Notes: a model not told the origin generated them from the letters alone. A stretch of 64,000 nt of DNA from Candidatus Methanoperedens sp. (GCA_012026795.1 VEPM01000020.1:1-64000), one strand, 5' to 3'; shown: positions 15,944 to 24,702, counted from the stretch's first letter. Numbers and translations are program-made.

Positions 15944-16231
15944 TTGTCATGGTTCAACGAGAAAACACCGGATGTTGCGAAAGCATTTTCTGAGTTGAGA
16001 AATTCTGTATTTAAAGAAGGTGCGCTTGATCTTCGCACAAAAGAACTCATATCTGTAACTGCTTCCGTGCTTATGAGATGTGAGCGCTGCACAGAAATAC
16101 ATGCAGACAGGGCGAAGAAACATGGTGCAACAGATGAAATGATAGCTGAAGCTGTGGCATGTGCAATGTTTGTGGCTGCAGGCTCCCAGTTATCGTGGAG
16201 CAATGTATATGAAAAAATCATGGGGGAATAA
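15944..16231 (+). CDS. Carboxymuconolactone decarboxylase/AhpD-like CxxC protein
   Basis: 95 residues. The AhpD-like motif is seen as LMRCERCTEIHADRAKKHGAT, with Cys46, Cys49 and His53. Such proteins are small helical peroxidases or thiol reductants; related members accompany arsenic genes. The TTG start at 15944 follows GGAGG. It sits between acr3 and arsD and may reduce peroxide or arsenic species, which is inference. Confidence 0.82.
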   Translation: MSWFNEKTPDVAKAFSELRNSVFKEGALDLRTKELISVTASVLMRCERCTEIHADRAKKHGATDEMIAEAVACAMFVAAGSQLSWSNVYEKIMGE

Positions 16232-16275
16232 GAAGTAAATAATTTCAAAATTTTTGAGGTGTTGATCTGACAAAA

Positions 16276-16599
16276 ATGAATTTGATCATATATGAAGGTG
16301 TGATGTGCTGCTCCACAGGCGTTTGCGGCCCGGAGCCAGATAAAGTACTGATAGATTTGAATCAGTCACTGAAAAAATTACAGGATGAATTCAAAGAGAT
16401 GAACGTAATAAGGGCAAGCATGACTTTTAACCTGAAGTTGTTTTTTGAAAACGAGATGATTTCCCGACTGATCAAGGAAAATGGACCTGGTATACTCCCC
16501 ATTACTACTATCAACGGCAAAATTGTTGCCAGACAGAAATACTTGACATATGCTGAACTGAAGAAAGAAGTCGAAAATTCCCAGAGCAGGATAGAATGA
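16276..16599 (+). CDS. arsD: Arsenite metallochaperone ArsD
   Basis: 107 residues. The diagnostic MCCSTGVCGPE with Cys11, Cys12 and Cys17 is intact, corresponding to the three As(III)-binding cysteines of the plasmid R773 protein. A thioredoxin-like fold follows (LPITTINGKIVARQKYLTYAEL). It hands As(III) to ArsA. The arsA start follows within two bases. Confidence 0.93.
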   Translation: MNLIIYEGVMCCSTGVCGPEPDKVLIDLNQSLKKLQDEFKEMNVIRASMTFNLKLFFENEMISRLIKENGPGILPITTINGKIVARQKYLTYAELKKEVENSQSRIE

Positions 16600-16600
16600 G

Positions 16601-18535
16601 TTGAAAATTCTGGAGAACATTCTATCCATGAAAAATAACGGTATCTATCAATTAATAGAGCCAGGAAAAAAAGGAGAGGCGAAATTCGTTTTTTTCAGCG
16701 GGAAAGGCGGAGTTGGGAAAAGCACGATGAGTTGCACTACTGCTGTGTGGCTTGCAAAAAAAGGTTATAAAACTTTGCTCGTTACCACAGACCCGGCTCC
16801 AAATCTCTCAGATATATTTACCCAGGAAATCGGGCATAAAATTACTTCCATTAATAATATTGAGAACCTGTTTGCAATCGAGATAAACCCCGATACAGCT
16901 TCCGAGGAATATAGAGAAAGAATTATTGCCCCGATGAGAGAAATTTTGGATGAAAATAATATACAGATAATAAACGAGCAACTGAACAGCCCCTGCGTTG
17001 AGGAAGTAGCAGCATTTGATAAATTCATAGAATTCATGGATGATCCCCAGTATGATGTTGTCATATTTGATACCGCACCGACCGGACATACGATCAGGCT
17101 TTTAGAACTTCCGGGGGGCTGGAGCACAACATTAGAAAAAAGCGCCTCAACCTGCATAGGGCCTGGCGCATCTTTACAGGGTGCAAAATCCAGATATGAA
17201 AAAGCGATATCATATCTTCAGAATGATGCCAAAACTTCCTTCATCTTTGTTCTGAAACCAGAGAGCTCCTCGCTTCTTGAAACACAGAGAAGTTCTGATG
17301 AATTATCTAAATTGGGAATTAAAATAAATTTCCTGATAATTAATGGAATACTTCCGGAAGAGGCGTGCACAGATGAATTTTTCAAAAAGAAGAAGGAGGA
17401 TGAGAAGAAAATAGTGAAAAAAATCAATGAAACATTTCCTGCCATGCAGAAGTTATTTTATCTGCTCAGGGATTCTGAAGTTTCCGGTCTGGAATTGTTA
17501 GAAGCTGCAGGAAAATTTTTATATGAAGCTAAAATAGAGGATACCAAAATAGAGTTATTGAATGGGAAAGTCCGGGAATTTCAGGTGATGACTGATCAAA
17601 AAGAACTATATTATCTGCTCACCCCTTTGAATGGGACCAGATATATATTTTTCACAGGCAAAGGCGGTGTTGGGAAAAGCACGATTGCCTGCGCAGCTTC
17701 CCTGCATCTGGCGGAAAAAGGTTTTAGAACTTTAATACTCACAACAGATCCCGCATCTCATTTGCAGAATATTTTCGGACAGACGGTTGAGCATGAACCG
17801 ACCAGGATTACAGGTGTGGATAATTTATATGCAGCAAGAATAGATCAGAAGAAAGCACTGGAAGAGTATAAAAAACGAATTCTGGACATAGTTAAGGATA
17901 ATGACGGGGAAACAAAGAAATCTGTGGAAGAAGACCTGAGCTCTCCCTGCGCGCAAGAAATGGCTGCATTTGAAAGATTTATAAATTACTTTGAATTAAA
18001 TGGATATGATATAATAATTTTTGACACAGCACCGACAGGGCATACCCTGCGATTATTAGAACTTCCTTCTGACTGGAAAGGATTTATCGACCTGGGGGAT
18101 TTAACAAAGAAAGCATCTGATGAAACTAAGAATAAGTATGCTAATGTCATAGAAACAATGAGAAACAAAGAAAAAAGCACGTTTATTTTTGTGATGTATC
18201 CTGAATATACACCCATAATAGAAGCATGGAGGGCTTCTGAAGAATTGAAAAAGCAGGTTAAAATAGAAACCACACTGGTAGCAGTTAATTACTTACTGTC
18301 GCAGGATTCTGGGAATAATAAGTTCTTCAGCAATAGGAGAAAACAGCAAGAAAAGTATTTATCTGAAATACAGCAAAGATTCAAAACCCCAATGATTATA
18401 GTTCCTCTTCTTGAATGTGAGCCTGAAGGTATCGATAAATTAAGGGAGCTTGGAAGAACTGTCTTTTGTGGTAAAAAAAATCGGTGTAAATTTACACCAA
18501 TTTCTTTATCGGATGGGATTCAGCCAGAACGCTAA
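16601..18535 (+). CDS. arsA: Arsenite-stimulated ATPase ArsA (two tandem domains)
   Basis: 644 residues with two homologous halves. Each half has a P-loop GKGGVGKST, the TTDPA segment, a SSPC(V/A)(E/Q)E(V/M)AAF cysteine motif, and the signal segment DTAPTGHT(I/L)RLLELP. The metal-site cysteines of both halves are thus visible, plus STCIG. It energises Acr3 with ATP. The start is TTG 16601, with ATG 16628 as an alternative. The 3' end is odd: the frame runs through the mtr terminator and 44 bases into the end of mtrH on the other strand, so the last 15-20 residues (from about CGKKNRC) are unlikely to be ancestral. Confidence 0.92.
   Translation: MKILENILSMKNNGIYQLIEPGKKGEAKFVFFSGKGGVGKSTMSCTTAVWLAKKGYKTLLVTTDPAPNLSDIFTQEIGHKITSINNIENLFAIEINPDTASEEYRERIIAPMREILDENNIQIINEQLNSPCVEEVAAFDKFIEFMDDPQYDVVIFDTAPTGHTIRLLELPGGWSTTLEKSASTCIGPGASLQGAKSRYEKAISYLQNDAKTSFIFVLKPESSSLLETQRSSDELSKLGIKINFLIINGILPEEACTDEFFKKKKEDEKKIVKKINETFPAMQKLFYLLRDSEVSGLELLEAAGKFLYEAKIEDTKIELLNGKVREFQVMTDQKELYYLLTPLNGTRYIFFTGKGGVGKSTIACAASLHLAEKGFRTLILTTDPASHLQNIFGQTVEHEPTRITGVDNLYAARIDQKKALEEYKKRILDIVKDNDGETKKSVEEDLSSPCAQEMAAFERFINYFELNGYDIIIFDTAPTGHTLRLLELPSDWKGFIDLGDLTKKASDETKNKYANVIETMRNKEKSTFIFVMYPEYTPIIEAWRASEELKKQVKIETTLVAVNYLLSQDSGNNKFFSNRRKQQEKYLSEIQQRFKTPMIIVPLLECEPEGIDKLRELGRTVFCGKKNRCKFTPISLSDGIQPER
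18483..18498 (-). terminator. mtr operon terminator overlapping the mtrH stop codon
   Basis: GGTGTAAATTTACACC is a perfect 16-bp palindrome. On the minus strand it is followed by GATTTTTTTTA. The mtrH stop codon (18492-18494) lies inside it, so transcription of mtr can end immediately after the last codon. The ArsA frame on the plus strand also runs through it. Confidence 0.75.
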
Positions 18536-19442
18536 GACCCAGGTCTTTTGCGGTTTCACCGAGCATGATATCTACCATTGCTACTGCGGGGAAAACCTTT
18601 TTTACGTTCTCGATTGGACCATACAGCAGGAAATTGGCTCCCATTATCTGTGCGACAAGGTTTGTGCCTATATCCACTGGCGGCCATGATTCGGTCTTTG
18701 CATCCGGATCTGTTTTCTTGTATTTCTTCATCCAGTCCCAGGCCGAAGCCATGTTGTGAAAACCTCCGCCTGCGGGTAAGCCTAATTTACCTTTTATGGC
18801 AAGTACCGACCTGATGGTAGCTCCGGAACCTGCACCGAGAGGTGTTGCTGCTACATCCACAAGGGGTCTTGTGATTCCTACTTCTTTTGCTACATCAAGC
18901 ATACCTTTTGTCTGTCCCGTTCCTCCCTTCTCAAGGATTTCCAGTTTACCTTCAACGCTGGGGTTTGTGGCATTGAATGCGAGGATGATCGCTGATGTCA
19001 GCTTGCTGTCTTTGAGAGCTTTGATCTCTTCAGCGCCGATACTGGCATTTATGGAATTGTGTATTGCACGTTTCTCAACACCGATCTCCTTTGCGTACTT
19101 TGCTGCAACAGCCCTGACATGTCCGTCAGATGAATCCACAAGGAATGGTACATCATCGCATATATTTACGAACCAGTCAATATATTTCTTGATAGCTTCG
19201 GGTGTTTCACCCACAAGCTGGTTGAAATACGGATTTCCTGTCGTGTCTCCCATTACTTCCTGTGTATTCCACAGTTTCTCGGCTGCAGCTTTATCAAATA
19301 CGCCATGGTCTTCATCAGTCACAATCTTATGTTTTAAATAAAACATCGTACTGACAAGTACTGTTGGGTATTCTCCAGGCTGTCCGCCCACTTTTGTTTT
19401 ACCGAACTCAAATACTTCTTGTTTCTTATCAAATCTGAACAT
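18492..19442 (-). CDS. mtrH: Tetrahydromethanopterin S-methyltransferase subunit H
   Basis: 316 residues, the usual MtrH length. It is a soluble TIM-barrel methyltransferase that carries the methyl group from N5-methyl-H4MPT to the corrinoid of MtrA (or the reverse in methane oxidation). Family features include FGKTKVGGQPGEYPTVLVSTMFY at the N-terminus, VPFLVDSSDGHVR, and GAGSGATIRSVLAIKGKLGLPAGGGFHN. Last gene of the operon. Its 3' end overlaps the 3' end of arsA by 44 bases on the opposite strand. Confidence 0.95.
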   Translation of the reverse strand: MFRFDKKQEVFEFGKTKVGGQPGEYPTVLVSTMFYLKHKIVTDEDHGVFDKAAAEKLWNTQEVMGDTTGNPYFNQLVGETPEAIKKYIDWFVNICDDVPFLVDSSDGHVRAVAAKYAKEIGVEKRAIHNSINASIGAEEIKALKDSKLTSAIILAFNATNPSVEGKLEILEKGGTGQTKGMLDVAKEVGITRPLVDVAATPLGAGSGATIRSVLAIKGKLGLPAGGGFHNMASAWDWMKKYKKTDPDAKTESWPPVDIGTNLVAQIMGANFLLYGPIENVKKVFPAVAMVDIMLGETAKDLGLSVLAESHPIKKLV

Positions 19443-19459
19443 CTTGGCACCTCACTTAC

Positions 19460-19729
19460 TTATTCTAATCCTAAAGCCTTCTTTACTGCATTTATCAATA
19501 ACGGGTTTGAAAGCGCCGGTGAAAGAAGCAGTAACAGATATACCACTACAATCATGAGCGATGCGCAAATCCCGTACAGTATTCCTATGTCTCTTCCTAT
19601 TTTTTTCCCATATCTCTGGTGTATCTCAGAATTTGTGAACTCGATCTTTTCATCTATTTCATCCAATTTCTGGAGGATATTCTTGTAGTCTTCCGGATCT
19701 ACGATAACTATTGGGATTTTTTCTGCCAT
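19460..19729 (-). CDS. mtrG: Tetrahydromethanopterin S-methyltransferase subunit G
   Basis: 89 residues: a soluble N-terminal helix pair (VDPEDYKNILQKLDEIDEKIEF...EIHQRYGKKIGRDIGILYG) and one C-terminal transmembrane helix (about 52-76). This is the standard MtrG layout. It sits between mtrF and mtrH as in Methanosarcina. Confidence 0.93.
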   Translation of the reverse strand: MAEKIPIVIVDPEDYKNILQKLDEIDEKIEFTNSEIHQRYGKKIGRDIGILYGICASLMIVVVYLLLLLSPALSNPLLINAVKKALGLE

Positions 19730-19733
19730 TTTT

Positions 19734-19958
19734 TCACCCCATCACTAAAGGAGGAACAAGCACTGCTATCATAACGATCACAAAACCGATCGAGATACCG
19801 ATCACGCCTGTTGCGCCAACACCGGATTCAAGTTTCTGGTTCCGTGCAATAAGCTGGCCCCTGTATCTGATATCCGCTACCAGCGATTCTATGGCAACCA
19901 TTGAAGGATTTAATACCATTGGTACGCCTTTTCCATATTCGTATTCTTTCTCTGCCAC
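19734..19958 (-). CDS. mtrF: Tetrahydromethanopterin S-methyltransferase subunit F
   Basis: About 74 residues with one C-terminal transmembrane helix. [15 protein letters not shown] and [22 protein letters not shown] are typical of MtrF, whose N-terminal part resembles MtrA. The GTG at 19958 (reading [11 protein letters not shown]) is preferred over GTG 19967. It has GGAGG at good spacing and avoids an overlap with mtrA. Confidence 0.9.
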   Translation of the reverse strand: MAEKEYEYGKGVPMVLNPSMVAIESLVADIRYRGQLIARNQKLESGVGATGVIGISIGFVIVMIAVLVPPLVMG

Positions 19959-19959
19959 T

Positions 19960-20685
19960 TTAAACACCTCCGCCGAATATCAGTATTCCAAGAATGGTCA
20001 ATCCAACAACAAGACCTATCATTATACCTTCGATCTTTCCTGCATAGATACCTGACATTAATTTATTCATATTTGCGATATCGATCGTCTGCTGTTGTAT
20101 GCCCTTTATCCTTGCCTGGACAGTTGCGATCTCGGCGGACATTGGTTTGACTCCGCCAAGCTCCTCTGCCTCTTTCTTCTCGCCGACCTGGATTATCATC
20201 GGTTCGCCTGCAAAGGCTCCCGGATCTTTTGCTGCGAGTTCTTTGATCCTGGCAATAATCGCATTTTCGTCCTCGGTGCCGATCATTTCAACTATCTGGA
20301 CCTGGGCCTGGAATCTCTTTATGGCATCATCAGGCAGGTTTTCAATGTAAGGGATAGCGCCTGTTGAACCTACGATCCTGTTGTCTTTGATCCCGTTCTT
20401 GTGAAGCATTATTATTGCTTCACCTGATATGTGACCTTTTACTTCGGCGCCTGTTACGAGAAGGAAACGTATGTTGGGGTTGGAAATAATGTTGGCAACA
20501 ATTTTCTCGATACCCAGGTTTTCAGTCTTGTGCGGCCCTGTAATACATGCACCGGCTGCTATCTGCGGCGCGCCCTTGAGATGTGAGCCGCATGTGGTTA
20601 CTGCTACGCAATTTTCCGGATTTCCCGCATCATATTCACCTTTGACAACAGGCCATCCTGCTGCCGGTTTCACTTTATTTGCCAT
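19960..20685 (-). CDS. mtrA: Tetrahydromethanopterin S-methyltransferase subunit A (corrinoid protein)
   Basis: 241 residues: a cytoplasmic corrinoid-binding domain (about 1-170) and one C-terminal transmembrane helix (about 218-240). The lower cobalt ligand should be His85 in [10 protein letters not shown], matching the known ligand histidine of MtrA. It carries the methyl group between MtrH and coenzyme M, coupled to Na+ transport. The stop of mtrB and the start ATG of mtrA are adjacent, so translation is coupled. Confidence 0.95.
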   Translation of the reverse strand: MANKVKPAAGWPVVKGEYDAGNPENCVAVTTCGSHLKGAPQIAAGACITGPHKTENLGIEKIVANIISNPNIRFLLVTGAEVKGHISGEAIIMLHKNGIKDNRIVGSTGAIPYIENLPDDAIKRFQAQVQIVEMIGTEDENAIIARIKELAAKDPGAFAGEPMIIQVGEKKEAEELGGVKPMSAEIATVQARIKGIQQQTIDIANMNKLMSGIYAGKIEGIMIGLVVGLTILGILIFGGGV

Positions 20686-20997
20686 TTATATCCCTCCAAG
20701 CTTCATCACTATGAGCAATAAAAAGGACACGATAAATCCTATTATTGCACCATAGAATGCATTTGTTATTATTCCTGCATTATAAGAAGCACTTTCTCTT
20801 CCAGGGAACATGCTCAATAATTTTGCTTTCGGATCAAGCTGGTTCATCATATCAGTGACGATTAAATCCAGTTCGTCAAGTTGTGTTTTCACTGCATCGA
20901 GTGAATATTCCACAACATCATCCCTTTCTGCTGCGATCACACCTGTTGTAGGATCAAGGATCAGGTGCATTTCCGGGACAACTCTTATATGGCTCAT
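20686..20997 (-). CDS. mtrB: Tetrahydromethanopterin S-methyltransferase subunit B
   Basis: 103 residues with a soluble N-terminal part (MSHIRVVPEMHLILDPTTGVIAAERDDV) and a C-terminal transmembrane helix (about 80-102), as in other MtrB. It follows mtrC with only two bases between the genes. Confidence 0.94.
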   Translation of the reverse strand: MSHIRVVPEMHLILDPTTGVIAAERDDVVEYSLDAVKTQLDELDLIVTDMMNQLDPKAKLLSMFPGRESASYNAGIITNAFYGAIIGFIVSFLLLIVMKLGGI

Positions 20998-20999
20998 TT

Positions 21000-21827
21000 T
21001 TATGCCTCCGTCTTGGGGATCAATCCGGTTCCGACTACTGATGAAGCATCATGATAAACTTCATCCCAGAATTTCTTGTAAAACACTATCCAGAGGATTA
21101 TTCCAATGAACAGGGTCAGAATTCCTGATGTACCGAGTGTCATGATTGCAGCTATTCCGATTATTGCCATTGTTATGGCTCCTGTTGAGCCTGCAAGATA
21201 CAAAAGCCTCTTTTGCTTTTCATCAGGACCAAGACATGCATTGAAAGGATGCAGCATTGCAACAGCTCCGACCCAGAATACCGCAAGAATTACACCGTTA
21301 TCGAAAACCAGTGTAACAATATTTGCAAACTCAAAATTTCCTGCTACTGCCGCGGAAAAGCCAATAATGATTATCGTTCCGGAAGCAGCGATCTCAGTCA
21401 TGCAGCGGATCATCACAGGTATCTTCATCTTTATAACATGCTGTGCAAACCAGCCTATTATGAATCCGATAATAGATGCTGTTACCAGAGCCACTATCGG
21501 TCCGGCAAGGACAATAGTTTTTACAATTGCAAGGCCGAACATGGCAGCGATTATTCCCATTCCCATCGCAATTTGTCCGATTGACGGGACACCTGTTCCG
21601 AGGCCATATTTTGCAACGCGCCTTACTGCATCTGCACCCCACATGACAGCGCAAATGGCTCCAAGCGCCCCGAATGTGGGTGCTATTGTTCTGAGTAAGA
21701 TTGCGGGATTTCCACCGATTTTATCTCCGGCAAATGGAAGTAAATAGGTAAGGTATATTCCAAGAAGCCCTCCGATTATCCCGAAAAGCAGTAATTGATT
21801 GGGTGATCTTTCTTTGATGTCGCTCAT
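21000..21827 (-). CDS. mtrC: Tetrahydromethanopterin S-methyltransferase subunit C
   Basis: 275 residues, a polytopic membrane subunit of the Na+-translocating core. The frame is open further upstream, but the true start is ATG 21827 (MSDIKERSPNQLLLFG). It overlaps the mtrD stop as ATGA and has GGAGG upstream. The conserved stretch FNACLGPDEKQKRLLYLAGSTG is present. Confidence 0.94.
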   Translation of the reverse strand: MSDIKERSPNQLLLFGIIGGLLGIYLTYLLPFAGDKIGGNPAILLRTIAPTFGALGAICAVMWGADAVRRVAKYGLGTGVPSIGQIAMGMGIIAAMFGLAIVKTIVLAGPIVALVTASIIGFIIGWFAQHVIKMKIPVMIRCMTEIAASGTIIIIGFSAAVAGNFEFANIVTLVFDNGVILAVFWVGAVAMLHPFNACLGPDEKQKRLLYLAGSTGAITMAIIGIAAIMTLGTSGILTLFIGIILWIVFYKKFWDEVYHDASSVVGTGLIPKTEA

Positions 21828-22552
21828 ATTGACATTCCTCCAGCGATCAATACTGCAAGGAGTCCGCAAAGAATGCTCACGAAAAAGCTTGTTATAACGT
21901 CTTTCCCGACTACACGCCTGAACTTGGGATCGTGGACTCCTTCAATTGTTCCGCCCACACCGTATGATGGTATTACTGAATTAACATACATAACGCCCAT
22001 TGTAAATACGCCTGCAACTGCAAATGCGCTTGTCAATGCTATCAATGGTTTATATAAGTCCATCAGGACGAAATAAATCAGCCCTCCTCCTGCACCGCCA
22101 AGCGCAGCTCCCACAACACCGCTGACAAAGCAGATAGTGGGAAGACCCTGGCCCTGTGTTCCCTTGGAGATGTAGGTGTCCTGCCTGTCACCGGTGATCG
22201 GGTCTTTTTTGACCTGTGCTGAGGCAAATGGCACTGCCACGCCATAAGCATATATCAAACTGCCGGCAAACATTGTGCTTGCAAGCATTACCATGGAGCC
22301 CATTGCTCCTGCTGCCATAACAAGGGGAATATTGGCCAGTGGTTCATAAGCATACATGTAACTTGCTGTTATCAGTCCTACAAGACCTGAGCCTGCCGCA
22401 AGTTCCACAGTCCCTGTTCCGATGCCTGTTGCCTGTGCCATTGCCGCAGGTGCGCCGCCTACCGGAATGAAGTGAACTGCAAGACAGATAAGAGTCCCGC
22501 TCAGGCCGATCAATAAAATATTAGTTAATAATGCCGGATCAATCGCTACCAT
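21824..22552 (-). CDS. mtrD: Tetrahydromethanopterin S-methyltransferase subunit D
   Basis: 242 residues with about six membrane helices. The conserved cytoplasmic loop DRQDTYISKGTQGQGLPTICFVSG is visible. With MtrC and MtrE it forms the membrane core that pumps sodium. Its ATG shares one base with the mtrE stop (TAATG). Confidence 0.94.
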   Translation of the reverse strand: MVAIDPALLTNILLIGLSGTLICLAVHFIPVGGAPAAMAQATGIGTGTVELAAGSGLVGLITASYMYAYEPLANIPLVMAAGAMGSMVMLASTMFAGSLIYAYGVAVPFASAQVKKDPITGDRQDTYISKGTQGQGLPTICFVSGVVGAALGGAGGGLIYFVLMDLYKPLIALTSAFAVAGVFTMGVMYVNSVIPSYGVGGTIEGVHDPKFRRVVGKDVITSFFVSILCGLLAVLIAGGMSI

Positions 22553-23454
22553 TATGCTTTTGCCTCCTGTTCATTTTTTTCTTCCTTATATGGGCCATAA
22601 GCATGTCTTACGTTGAGTTCTACCAGCCTGTTCATCAATGTGAGAACTATAACAATGAATACTCCCACACCTATCGCTTTCCATGTATACCCGAAAATGG
22701 TTGTGGGCCAGCTTGAAAAGAAAACAGTAAGACCAAGAGCAATGCCTGTTGCAGGTCCTCCGAACTTGGCGCAGAACCAGACATTATCTATGCTGTTCCT
22801 CAGACCCGATTCGGCTTTCCTCACAATGCGTCCTGAAAGCGCGGTGTTAAGACCGCATCCGAATTCGCGGTTCTGGAATTCACGTTCTCCGCCATAATGC
22901 ACATCGCCCACTGATGAGCCGATAGCGCCCACGGAAATTCCCCATATTAATGCAAGGAATGGAATAGTGAACGGATATCCGAGTATTTCAAACTGGATGT
23001 ATGCAATAGCTACAAGGCAGAAATTCATAATGAAATTATGCCCGATGATCGAGGGGGTCGTATATCTCATGATATCCATATATAGCGGCTGCTTGAACCT
23101 CGTCTGGCTCGCAACTCTTCCTGCATATGAGGTTGTAGCGAAGATGCCCAATACGATCGCGCCGAAAAACGCTCCGATTACGATAGCAGTCAATGGATAG
23201 AATTGTTGGCTCAAAAGTACCGTTGTGGCAGTACCGCCGATCACTGCCGACATACCGTTGCTGATCGGTTCACCTGAAATCGCTTTGTTAAATATTCTGT
23301 GCAAAAATCCCATCTGGGGAGCTAATTGAACCTGGGAGTTCGGGTTGCTCTGCGAGCCTACATCGGATTCAAGATCCTCAAGGCATCCCGCTATAGTAGC
23401 AAGTGCTCCCATGAGTGCCAATATAGCCATACTCATGGTTAAGTCTAATACCAT
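22552..23454 (-). CDS. mtrE: Tetrahydromethanopterin S-methyltransferase subunit E
   Basis: 300 residues, polytopic, the first gene of the operon as in Methanosarcinales (order E D C B A F G H). The N-terminus has MAILALMGALATIAGCLEDLESDVGSQSNPNSQVQLAPQMG. The membrane core is implicated in Na+ translocation. AGGAGG lies about ten bases upstream of ATG 23454. A palindrome overlapping the TATA region precedes it. Confidence 0.95.
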   Translation of the reverse strand: MVLDLTMSMAILALMGALATIAGCLEDLESDVGSQSNPNSQVQLAPQMGFLHRIFNKAISGEPISNGMSAVIGGTATTVLLSQQFYPLTAIVIGAFFGAIVLGIFATTSYAGRVASQTRFKQPLYMDIMRYTTPSIIGHNFIMNFCLVAIAYIQFEILGYPFTIPFLALIWGISVGAIGSSVGDVHYGGEREFQNREFGCGLNTALSGRIVRKAESGLRNSIDNVWFCAKFGGPATGIALGLTVFFSSWPTTIFGYTWKAIGVGVFIVIVLTLMNRLVELNVRHAYGPYKEEKNEQEAKA

Positions 23455-23491
23455 TTTATTGTGTCCTCCTATATTGAATTCAAATCACCAT

Positions 23492-23517
23492 AAAAAACTA
23501 TTATAAATTAGTTTTTT
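23492..23517 (-). promoter_or_regulatory. mtr promoter with palindromic operator
   Basis: AAAAAACTA (23492-23500) and TAGTTTTTT (23509-23517) are exact inverted arms around TTATAAAT. On the minus strand the centre reads as an archaeal TATA element (TTTATAAT), about 45 bases before mtrE. A protein bound here would block TBP, so this is a candidate repressor site. A second TATA-like TTTATAATG lies about 30 bases further upstream. Confidence 0.5.
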
Positions 23518-23776
23518 ACGGAGTACCTTATTATACATTATAAATCTTTCCTTTTCGAATGATGATTTTTCCTGATCTGGAATAAAGGCGCAGTGCAATT
23601 TAGTCCAGGACTCAGAAAAATAGCATCAGGACTTTGAGTACAGCTTTTTAATGATTTGTGGACAAAAGTATTTATATAAAGTCTCTTATTCCGTTTCAGG
23701 AAAAGATTACATCTTTTCAGGATAAAATTATATATCGGATACAAAAACTTAAATACTGAAACTAATTTTACCGCTA

Positions 23777-23884
23777 ATTATGACAGAGGGCAAACTGGCA
23801 TATAGCGGGTGCATATCTCGATTCCACCCCACTATTTTATCCGAAGGAAAGGTGTGCAGCCACACCTCCTTCTCCTATTTATTT
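23777..23884 (+). ncRNA. Candidate small RNA or attenuator leader
   Basis: A TATA-like CTTAAATAC at about 23748 would start transcription near 23777. Two hairpins follow. GGGTG (23807-23811) pairs with CACCC (23825-23829). A strong stem pairs GAAGG-AGGTGTG (23843-23856) with CACACCT-CCTTC (23861-23872), with loop CAGC. T-rich sequence after 23873 makes it a terminator. It is either a free RNA of about 100 nt or an attenuator in the leader of the HTH regulator at 23941. Confidence 0.45.
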
Positions 23885-23940
23885 TGCATTTCCCGATTAA
23901 ATCTTTTTATTTTATCCGGACTCTCAAAAAGTGATAAACA

Positions 23941-24471
23941 ATGACCGCAGACGATTTAATAAAAGCAGCAATAGAATCAAATGACGCCTTTCTCAAAGAA
24001 TTCCAGAGAATAATAAAAGATGAACTGCATATGAATGCATCGGAATTCATTGAAAAGTCAGGCATCCCGGCAAGCACCATATACAAGCTATTATCAGGCC
24101 ACCGGGAATTGAATATCAATACCCTGAGGCAGATTATATCGATTTTGCGAAAAATGGAAGAGAAACCGGAAGAAAATGAAAAATCCGGTTTCATCGCTGT
24201 GATAGCAGCCCGCCCTGTCCTTGATCTTATCACTGAGAAGAAACTCAAGGTGGGAGATCAACTTCTTACCATAAGGGAATATTCTGCAACTTCAATGGAA
24301 GAAGCCATCGTAGCTGCAATAAAAGCTGAGAGAGACGGTGCAAAAGCAGTGGTCTGCGCACCAATAGTCAGTACTACTATTGAAAAAGTTCTGCGAATAC
24401 CTGTATCTATAATCATGCCCAGGGAAAGCCTTTTTGAGGCAATTGAGCTTGCTGCCAGGAAAATGGGATGA
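23941..24471 (+). CDS. HTH transcriptional regulator divergent from mtr
   Basis: 176 residues. A helix-turn-helix of XRE type lies at about 35-75 (ASEFIEKSGIPASTIYKLLSGHRELNINTLRQIISIL). It is followed by a ligand-type domain (about 80-176) with IREYSATSMEEAIVAAIKAERDGAKAVVCAPIVSTTIEKVL, somewhat like the PrpR N-terminal sensor fold. It converges on mmp8 and faces away from mtr, so it is a natural candidate regulator of either. The role is inferred from position. Confidence 0.75.
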   Translation: MTADDLIKAAIESNDAFLKEFQRIIKDELHMNASEFIEKSGIPASTIYKLLSGHRELNINTLRQIISILRKMEEKPEENEKSGFIAVIAARPVLDLITEKKLKVGDQLLTIREYSATSMEEAIVAAIKAERDGAKAVVCAPIVSTTIEKVLRIPVSIIMPRESLFEAIELAARKMG

Positions 24472-24592
24472 TCTGATTTCTTGTTTGTACTATTGCGAGG
24501 CATGTATACCTGACCCTCCAGCTACAGCAAAATGATTATAGTACTTTGTGAACACAATTAGACAATATAAGAATCAGTACATAGCGGGATAG

Positions 24593-24677
24593 AGAAGAGA
24601 GGTGCGCTCTTATTTGGTATTAGAACCTATCCGAAAAGTTAAATTCGGAAATATACTATTTATTGATTTTTCGGATA
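24593..24677. terminator. Structured region between convergent HTH and mmp8 genes
   Basis: Several hairpins are stacked here. AAGAG (24593-24597) pairs with CTCTT around 24607-24611. TCCGAA can pair with TTCGGA to form a short hairpin near 24630-24649. TATCCGAAAA (24628-24637) alternatively pairs with TTTTCGGATA (24668-24677). The last is flanked by A/T runs and could terminate both convergent genes. Confidence 0.5.
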
Positions 24678-24702
24678 AGCACTTAATCACTCTATCTGTT
24701 GT

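Larger units (their letters stand above)
23455..23940. other. 486-bp divergent regulatory region between mtrE and the HTH gene
   Basis: This gap holds the mtr promoter with a palindrome (23492-23517), a TATA-like TTTATATAA near 23670 on the plus strand, and a candidate small RNA with its own terminator (23777-23884). No protein-coding gene is convincing; an open frame from ATG 23780 runs across the hairpins and lacks a Shine-Dalgarno. Confidence 0.6.

Noticed and set aside
23780-23942. Open frame across the mtr/HTH gap
   Set aside because: It passes through both strong hairpins, has no Shine-Dalgarno and reads like translated non-coding DNA.
24570-24640. Possible tRNA or tRNA-like RNA with GCGGGAT start and a 5-bp/7-nt-loop arm
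   Set aside because: There is no T-arm consensus and the acceptor pairing is only six bases; it fits better as terminator structure between convergent genes.
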